Source of the DNA: a bacterium
Lineage (GTDB): Bacteria; Planctomycetota; Planctomycetia; Kolteriales; Kolteriaceae
Reading direction: 5' to 3'
Assembly (NCBI GenBank): GCA_019748235.1
Contig: JAIEPU010000006.1
Location: forward strand, 1-46,269
DNA: 46,269 nucleotides
Shown here in pieces: positions 42,409 through 46,269 of this stretch. The notes beneath the pieces were generated by a model. That model had not been told where the DNA came from. It made no database searches and saw only the letters and a list, made by a program, of their open reading frames with translations. How positions within the stretch are numbered: position 1 is the stretch's first letter; every line of letters starts with the position of its first letter. Position numbers and translations under genes: made by a program.

Positions 42409-43428
42409 ATGATGAAGACGATGCGAGTCGTTCAGGTATCGAAGCCCGATGGTCCATTCGAGATTGTCGAACGCCCGATCCCCGAGCCAGGTGCTGGGAC
42501 GGTGCGAATCAAAGTCAAAGCCTGTGGCATTTGCCATAGCGATTCATTAACCAAAGAAGGTTCATTCCCTGGCATTCAATTCCCTCGGGTCCCTGGACAT
42601 GAAGTGGCAGGTATCATCGATGCGATCGGCCCGGGAGTGGAAGGATGGGCCGTCGGCGAAGCGGTCGGAGTCGGCTGGAATGGTGGCTATTGTGGAAAGT
42701 GTGATAACTGTCGCCGGGGGAATTTGTTCGCTTGCGTTAAAGGGCAAATCACCGGTGTCACCTATGACGGCGGCTATGGTGAATACATGATCGCCGCGAC
42801 GAGTGGTGTCGCCCGTATGCCGGCGGATTTGCCCGCGAATGAAGCTGCTCCCTTGATGTGTGCCGGATTGACAACCTTCAATGCTCTTCGGAACAGCGGT
42901 GCACGGGGTGGAGACGTCGTCGCCGTCCTCGGCTTGGGAGGCCTGGGTCATCTTGCAGTGCAATACGCAGCCAAAATGGGCTACCACACCGTTGGAATAG
43001 CGCGTGGAAAGGACAAGGAGGCTCTCGCCCGAAAACTGGGCGCTTCCGTTTACATCGACAGCCAATCGCAAGATCCCGCGGTAGAGCTCCAAAAGTTGGG
43101 AGGCGCGAACGTCATTCTGGCGACCGCGATCAGTGGCGATGCGATGAGTGCCGTCAGCGGGGGATTAGCCATCAATGGAACAATGATTGTCGTCGGTGCG
43201 GCGGATTCCATGCAGATTTCACCGATGTTGCTTCTCATGGGTTGTCGTTCGGTGAAGGGATGGTACTCGGGCACGTCGATCGATTCGCAGGACACGCTTC
43301 AGTTCAGTGCACGCACCGGTGTTCAATCGATGAATGAATACTATCCCATGGAAAAGGTCAACGAGGCCTACGAACGAATGATGAGTGGCAAAGCTCGCTT
43401 CAGAGTCGTCCTTACGATCGCCTCATGA
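42409..43428 (+). CDS. zinc-dependent alcohol dehydrogenase
   Basis: This 339-residue medium-chain zinc dehydrogenase of the AdhP type oxidises primary alcohols with NAD(P)+. It has the catalytic zinc ligands in CGICHSD and PGHEVAG, the structural zinc tetrad in CGKCDNCRRGNLFAC, and the nucleotide motif VLGLGGLGHLAV. GGAGG lies at 42403-42407. Starts at 42409, 42412 and 42421 are all in frame; spacing favours 42412 or 42421, a difference of at most four residues. It stands alone between the peroxidase and the beta-propeller-like gene. The real alcohol substrate is unknown. Confidence 0.94.
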   Translation: MMKTMRVVQVSKPDGPFEIVERPIPEPGAGTVRIKVKACGICHSDSLTKEGSFPGIQFPRVPGHEVAGIIDAIGPGVEGWAVGEAVGVGWNGGYCGKCDNCRRGNLFACVKGQITGVTYDGGYGEYMIAATSGVARMPADLPANEAAPLMCAGLTTFNALRNSGARGGDVVAVLGLGGLGHLAVQYAAKMGYHTVGIARGKDKEALARKLGASVYIDSQSQDPAVELQKLGGANVILATAISGDAMSAVSGGLAINGTMIVVGAADSMQISPMLLLMGCRSVKGWYSGTSIDSQDTLQFSARTGVQSMNEYYPMEKVNEAYERMMSGKARFRVVLTIAS

Positions 43429-43579
43429 GAAACACTAATTCTGCAAAAACAGCGCCGTCACGAATGGAAGATTCTTTCTTTCGACGTATGGCGGCGACAT
43501 GATTAATGAAAGATAACTCGCTGATGACGACTGGCCGACCGGCGGCCGGGTCACTGGGGGATGGAAAGGAACCTATCGG

Positions 43580-44578
43580 ATGACAGTGAAGCAGACTCGA
43601 AGAGGGACGCTTGCGGCATTTGCCGTCATGTGCGCATTGGCCACGAACGGAATCGCGGCGGAGCCGGAAATCCTCGTGGAGGGACTCGACAACCCAGCGG
43701 GAGTTGCCGTGCAGCCCGGAACGGGAGACGTCTTCGTTGCCACGAACAAAGCGATCCACCGCTTGAGCAAAAAGAACAAGTATAAGGCTTCCGTTGCCGT
43801 CAATGGTTTCTCGACGGACATCTACGGCAAAGGCCCGAAATATAACATCGGCCCCCTGGGACTTCTCTTCCTCGATCCCAATACCCTCATTGTCGGGGGC
43901 GGAGATCAAGTCGACGGCGAAGAAGTTGTTCGCTTTTATGACGTCAAAAAGCCAGTTGAGCAGACGATGAGTGACGCCAAGGCGGTTTCCGGCCCGATCA
44001 AGGCCGGAAAAGAATCAGCCAAGGGAGAGGGAAACTTTTATGCCCTCGAAATCGTCGACAAAGACATCTTCGTCACCTGTAATGGCGACGATACGAAAGG
44101 TTGGATTTCGAAAATCGAAACGGAGAGCGGCAAACCAGGCCCGCTGACGCCTGCCATTGCCACCAAGGAATTCGTGCAGGTCGACGCGCCGTGCGGAATC
44201 GCCGTTTCCAAAGATGGCAAGCTCGTCGTAAGTCAAATGGGCGAAGTCAACGTCGCCGGCGACTCCCTCCTCACCACATATGATCCCGATACCGGCAAGC
44301 TCGTAAGCAGCATCAAGACCGGTATCAGCGACATTGTCGAAATCGCTTACAGCCCGAAAACCGGCAAGCTTTACGGCGTCGATTTCTCGTGGGTTGATAC
44401 TTCCAAGGGTGCACTCTACGAATTGGAAGTAAAGGGAGACGAGGTCAAGGCGACGAAAATCGCGGACATCGACAAGCCGACCGCCATCGCATTTGATGAA
44501 GCGGGGAATGCGTTCGTTACTGCCATCGGATCGCCGGACAATGGCGGCGGTAAGGTTCTTCTCTTCAAAGGACTCTGA
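43580..44578 (+). CDS. secreted beta-propeller-like (NHL/SMP-30 type) protein
   Basis: This 332-residue exported protein has a Sec signal peptide (about 1-26, basic start then AAFAVMCALATNGIAA) and then a repeating pattern of short strands with GVAVQPGTGDVFVATN, GIAVSKDGKLVVSQMG and TAIAFDEAGNAFVTA. This is the look of NHL or SMP-30 beta-propeller blades, about six in all. It could be a lactonase-like enzyme or a binding protein; no catalytic metal ligands are obvious. AAAGGA lies ahead of the ATG. It ends before a hairpin at 44613-44638, then the DUF1080 gene. Confidence 0.82.
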   Translation: MTVKQTRRGTLAAFAVMCALATNGIAAEPEILVEGLDNPAGVAVQPGTGDVFVATNKAIHRLSKKNKYKASVAVNGFSTDIYGKGPKYNIGPLGLLFLDPNTLIVGGGDQVDGEEVVRFYDVKKPVEQTMSDAKAVSGPIKAGKESAKGEGNFYALEIVDKDIFVTCNGDDTKGWISKIETESGKPGPLTPAIATKEFVQVDAPCGIAVSKDGKLVVSQMGEVNVAGDSLLTTYDPDTGKLVSSIKTGISDIVEIAYSPKTGKLYGVDFSWVDTSKGALYELEVKGDEVKATKIADIDKPTAIAFDEAGNAFVTAIGSPDNGGGKVLLFKGL

Positions 44579-44612
44579 TCCAAAAGTCCATTTAGTTTTG
44601 AGAAAGCAAGCG

Positions 44613-44647
44613 GAGGGGAGTCGTTATCGACTTCCCTCTCGTGTTTA
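44613..44647 (+). terminator. probable terminator hairpin after the propeller gene
   Basis: An 11-pair stem with one G-U pair (GAGGGGAGTCG and CGACTTCCCTC) encloses a TTAT loop at 44624-44627, 35 bases after the stop. The following TCGTGTTT is only mildly T-rich, so it is a weak terminator or a leader structure for the next gene. Confidence 0.55.
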
Positions 44648-44757
44648 CGGATTGCTTGCGATTCCGTTTCCTTTGGGCGGGGTTCATAGAGTATCCCAGA
44701 AAATCTGGTTATGCTCGTATCGGTGATGCTCATCATTTCTCAGAGATGGAAACGTCA

Positions 44758-45453
44758 ATGTCACGAAGGCCCTTGACCATTTCACTGACTTCGCTCGTAT
44801 TCGGACTTCTGCTCTCCGCGCCAAACGTTCGCGCGGAAGCACCGATGCTGACGGATGAAGAGAAGAAGCAAGGATTCGAAATCCTTTTCAACGGAGTCGA
44901 CCTCACCGGTTTCCAAGAGGTCCAGGGGCTTCCGGGCGCGTTCTGGGTGGAAGACGGCGTCCTCCATGGGCGTCGCGAGGGTGGCAAAGCTTACTGGCTT
45001 GCGACGAAACAAAAGTACGCCGATTTTGAAATCCGCTTGCAATACATGCTCAATGCAAAGGGAAACAGCGGCATCTTTATCCGCGTCCCTCACTTCAGAC
45101 CGCGCACGTCCAACGTCGGCATGGAAGTGCAACTGCTCGAGGATCATGGCAAAGAGGGAACGCCCACCAACGGCGAGACCGGCGCGATCTATCGAGTCGA
45201 GGGAGCGACCAAGTACAATTCTCGCCCAATCGGCGAATGGAACGATCTTTCAATCAAGTGCGAAGGAGACCGCATTCAGATCTCTCTCAACGGCGAACTG
45301 ATTCACGACTTCGACATGTCAAAACATGAGCAGACGAAGAATCGGCCGCGCGAGGGATACATCGGCCTCTCCGCTCATACCGATGTCGTGAAGTTCAAGA
45401 ATGTGCGGATTCATGTGCTCAAACCGGCCAGCGAGCAACCCAAGCAGCCTTAG
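44758..45453 (+). CDS. DUF1080 / 3-keto-disaccharide hydrolase family protein
   Basis: This exported protein of about 231 residues is of the DUF1080 (3-keto-disaccharide hydrolase, concanavalin-like jelly-roll) family, very common in Planctomycetes. A signal peptide (about 1-27, ending near NVRAEA) precedes GFEILFNGVDLTGFQ, the usual opening of the domain. NSGIFIRVPH, GMEVQLLEDHGKEG, YRVEGATKYNSRPIGEWN and FKNVRIHVL follow in the expected order. The ATG at 44758 starts the signal; 44746 is a close alternative, while the long frame from the GTG at 44641 lies over the upstream hairpin. It probably acts on sugars outside the membrane, with substrate unknown. Confidence 0.92.
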   Translation: MSRRPLTISLTSLVFGLLLSAPNVRAEAPMLTDEEKKQGFEILFNGVDLTGFQEVQGLPGAFWVEDGVLHGRREGGKAYWLATKQKYADFEIRLQYMLNAKGNSGIFIRVPHFRPRTSNVGMEVQLLEDHGKEGTPTNGETGAIYRVEGATKYNSRPIGEWNDLSIKCEGDRIQISLNGELIHDFDMSKHEQTKNRPREGYIGLSAHTDVVKFKNVRIHVLKPASEQPKQP

Positions 45454-45513
45454 ACATCTGAAGATTAAAGAGTCTGCCACGCAGAAACGTCCAAAACATT
45501 TGACGTTAGTTGG

Positions 45514-46269
45514 TTAACTGCGAGCGCGGCGAGCAATTGGATAAGCGATCAAAATGAACCCAATACTGACGAAGCAAAGTGAAGATAGTTCCGGTACGGG
45601 CGTCAAGATGAATGCCCGCTGATCTCCGTTTTCATATCTTCCAAACCCTGTGATTTGCCCTTTGTTATTGATGGCATTTGCTTCTTCGATGATCCATCCT
45701 GACGAAGGATCAATCAGCGAGTTTAGATCGACCATGCCACACTTTGGGTCATAGATGAAAGCGTGTTGAGCTCCGTAGGATGTAAAAGAATGGCCAACTA
45801 TTTGATCATGGTCGTTGATATCTTTTCCGATGCTCGAGTTGTTCTCAATTGAGAGGGATCCCAAGTCGCGCATTGAGGTGCCGTCGTAGAAAAAGGCGTG
45901 TTGCAGAAAAAAATCATCATATCCGGCCGCACCCGTCACATGTCCGTTGGCATTGATTGCGGTCCCAAGACTACCGCTGCCGACTCCTCCAAGTGTTCCA
46001 ATATCTTTCATGGTAGAACCATCGTAAATAAATGCGTGCGGCAAAGATAACGAGTCAGCCAGCGAAGCAAATCCGGTGATTTTACCATTGTTATTGATGT
46101 CCGCCGCCGAGCTTTGATCGCCGCCTAATGTGCCAATATCTTGAAGAGAGATACCATCAAATAAGAATGCATGATAGGGCTGATAGGGTTGAGATGCCTC
46201 CGGATCGGCATACCCTACGACATGACCCAGAGAATTGATTCCCGCCGCGTTGCTATAAGTTCCACCTGG
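45514..46269 (-). CDS. HAF-repeat protein with PEP-CTERM-like tail (partial, cut by window edge)
   Basis: The frame is open to the right edge of the window, so at least 251 residues belong to it and the true start is outside. The visible part consists of about four repeats of about 50 residues: HAFxYDGxxMxDIGTLGG then xAxxINxNGxVxGxA. This is the HAF pattern of extracellular autotransporter-like and PEP-CTERM proteins. It ends with VPELSSL, then a hydrophobic stretch (CFVSIGFILIAYPI) and a basic RRARS tail, the PEP-CTERM sorting layout with Leu in place of the usual Pro. It is therefore probably an exported, exosortase-processed surface protein. Confidence 0.88.
   Translation of the reverse strand, partial: PGGTYSNAAGINSLGHVVGYADPEASQPYQPYHAFLFDGISLQDIGTLGGDQSSAADINNNGKITGFASLADSLSLPHAFIYDGSTMKDIGTLGGVGSGSLGTAINANGHVTGAAGYDDFFLQHAFFYDGTSMRDLGSLSIENNSSIGKDINDHDQIVGHSFTSYGAQHAFIYDPKCGMVDLNSLIDPSSGWIIEEANAINNKGQITGFGRYENGDQRAFILTPVPELSSLCFVSIGFILIAYPIARRARS

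Noticed and set aside
42562..43092. 176-residue minus-strand frame
   Set aside because: Antisense to the zinc alcohol dehydrogenase gene; no family resemblance.
43412..43909. 165-residue minus-strand frame
   Set aside because: Overlaps the well-supported start and signal peptide of the propeller-like gene on the other strand.
1..46269. tRNA, rRNA and CRISPR arrays
   Set aside because: Searched by eye for tRNA T-arm sequences, CCA-end cloverleaf arms and regularly spaced repeats; none was found.

Overview
The window reads like a piece of a Planctomycetes chromosome, probably class Planctomycetia. This is inferred from gene content and not from any database search. The pointers are: a planctomycete cytochrome-c / DUF1549 / DUF1553 gene followed by a DUF1501 Tat-signal gene; a DUF1080 (3-keto-disaccharide hydrolase) protein; a giant RTX/PKD surface protein with an LEDRSVP-type N-terminus; a PEP-CTERM-like HAF-repeat protein; two YfhO-type membrane proteins; and a sigma-70 factor with unusual N-terminal helix-turn-helix modules. 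No rRNA, tRNA, CRISPR array, insertion sequence or phage gene was recognised.

Layout. (1) 1-3.2 kb: an ExbB/ExbD-type proton-channel operon (TonB-like anchor protein, ExbB, ExbD, then a second ExbD with an N-terminal GYF-like extension). (2) 3.2-9.5 kb: housekeeping genes, namely an NAD-dependent epimerase, mnmA, a small unknown protein, type III pantothenate kinase (coaX) overlapping a shortened MnmE-like GTPase, and a convergent secreted protein with a cysteine-less thioredoxin fold. (3) 9.7-30 kb: an accessory region that looks AT-richer by eye in several genes. It holds two SGNH hydrolases, two YfhO-type membrane proteins, a 975-residue RTX/PKD protein with its own terminator, the DUF1549/DUF1553-DUF1501 pair with a third small gene, two tandem phytanoyl-CoA-dioxygenase-like oxygenases and a B12-binding radical SAM enzyme. 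(4) 30.1-32.6 kb: a multi-HTH sigma-70 factor with a clear terminator and a 0.7 kb upstream region. (5) 32.6-45.5 kb: metabolic genes, namely a D-2-hydroxyacid dehydrogenase, SixA-like phosphatase, nucleoside phosphorylase-like protein, Rieske ferredoxin, hisH, alanine dehydrogenase, mtnA overlapping cls, di-heme cytochrome c peroxidase, zinc alcohol dehydrogenase, a secreted beta-propeller-like protein and a DUF1080 protein. (6) The right edge cuts a minus-strand HAF-repeat/PEP-CTERM gene.

How the genes may work together. The proton-channel operon would energise an envelope process through its TonB-like first gene. mnmA and the MnmE-like GTPase both belong to wobble-uridine tRNA modification, but the GTPase lacks the usual C-terminal part. 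The accessory region is rich in membrane and surface functions (GT-C-like YfhO proteins, SGNH esterase/acyltransferase folds, radical SAM and 2-oxoglutarate oxygenases). It could make or decorate an envelope glycan or lipid, but this is inference from gene content only. Start sites were revised from the longest open frame wherever an internal start with a good ribosome binding site fits the family better.
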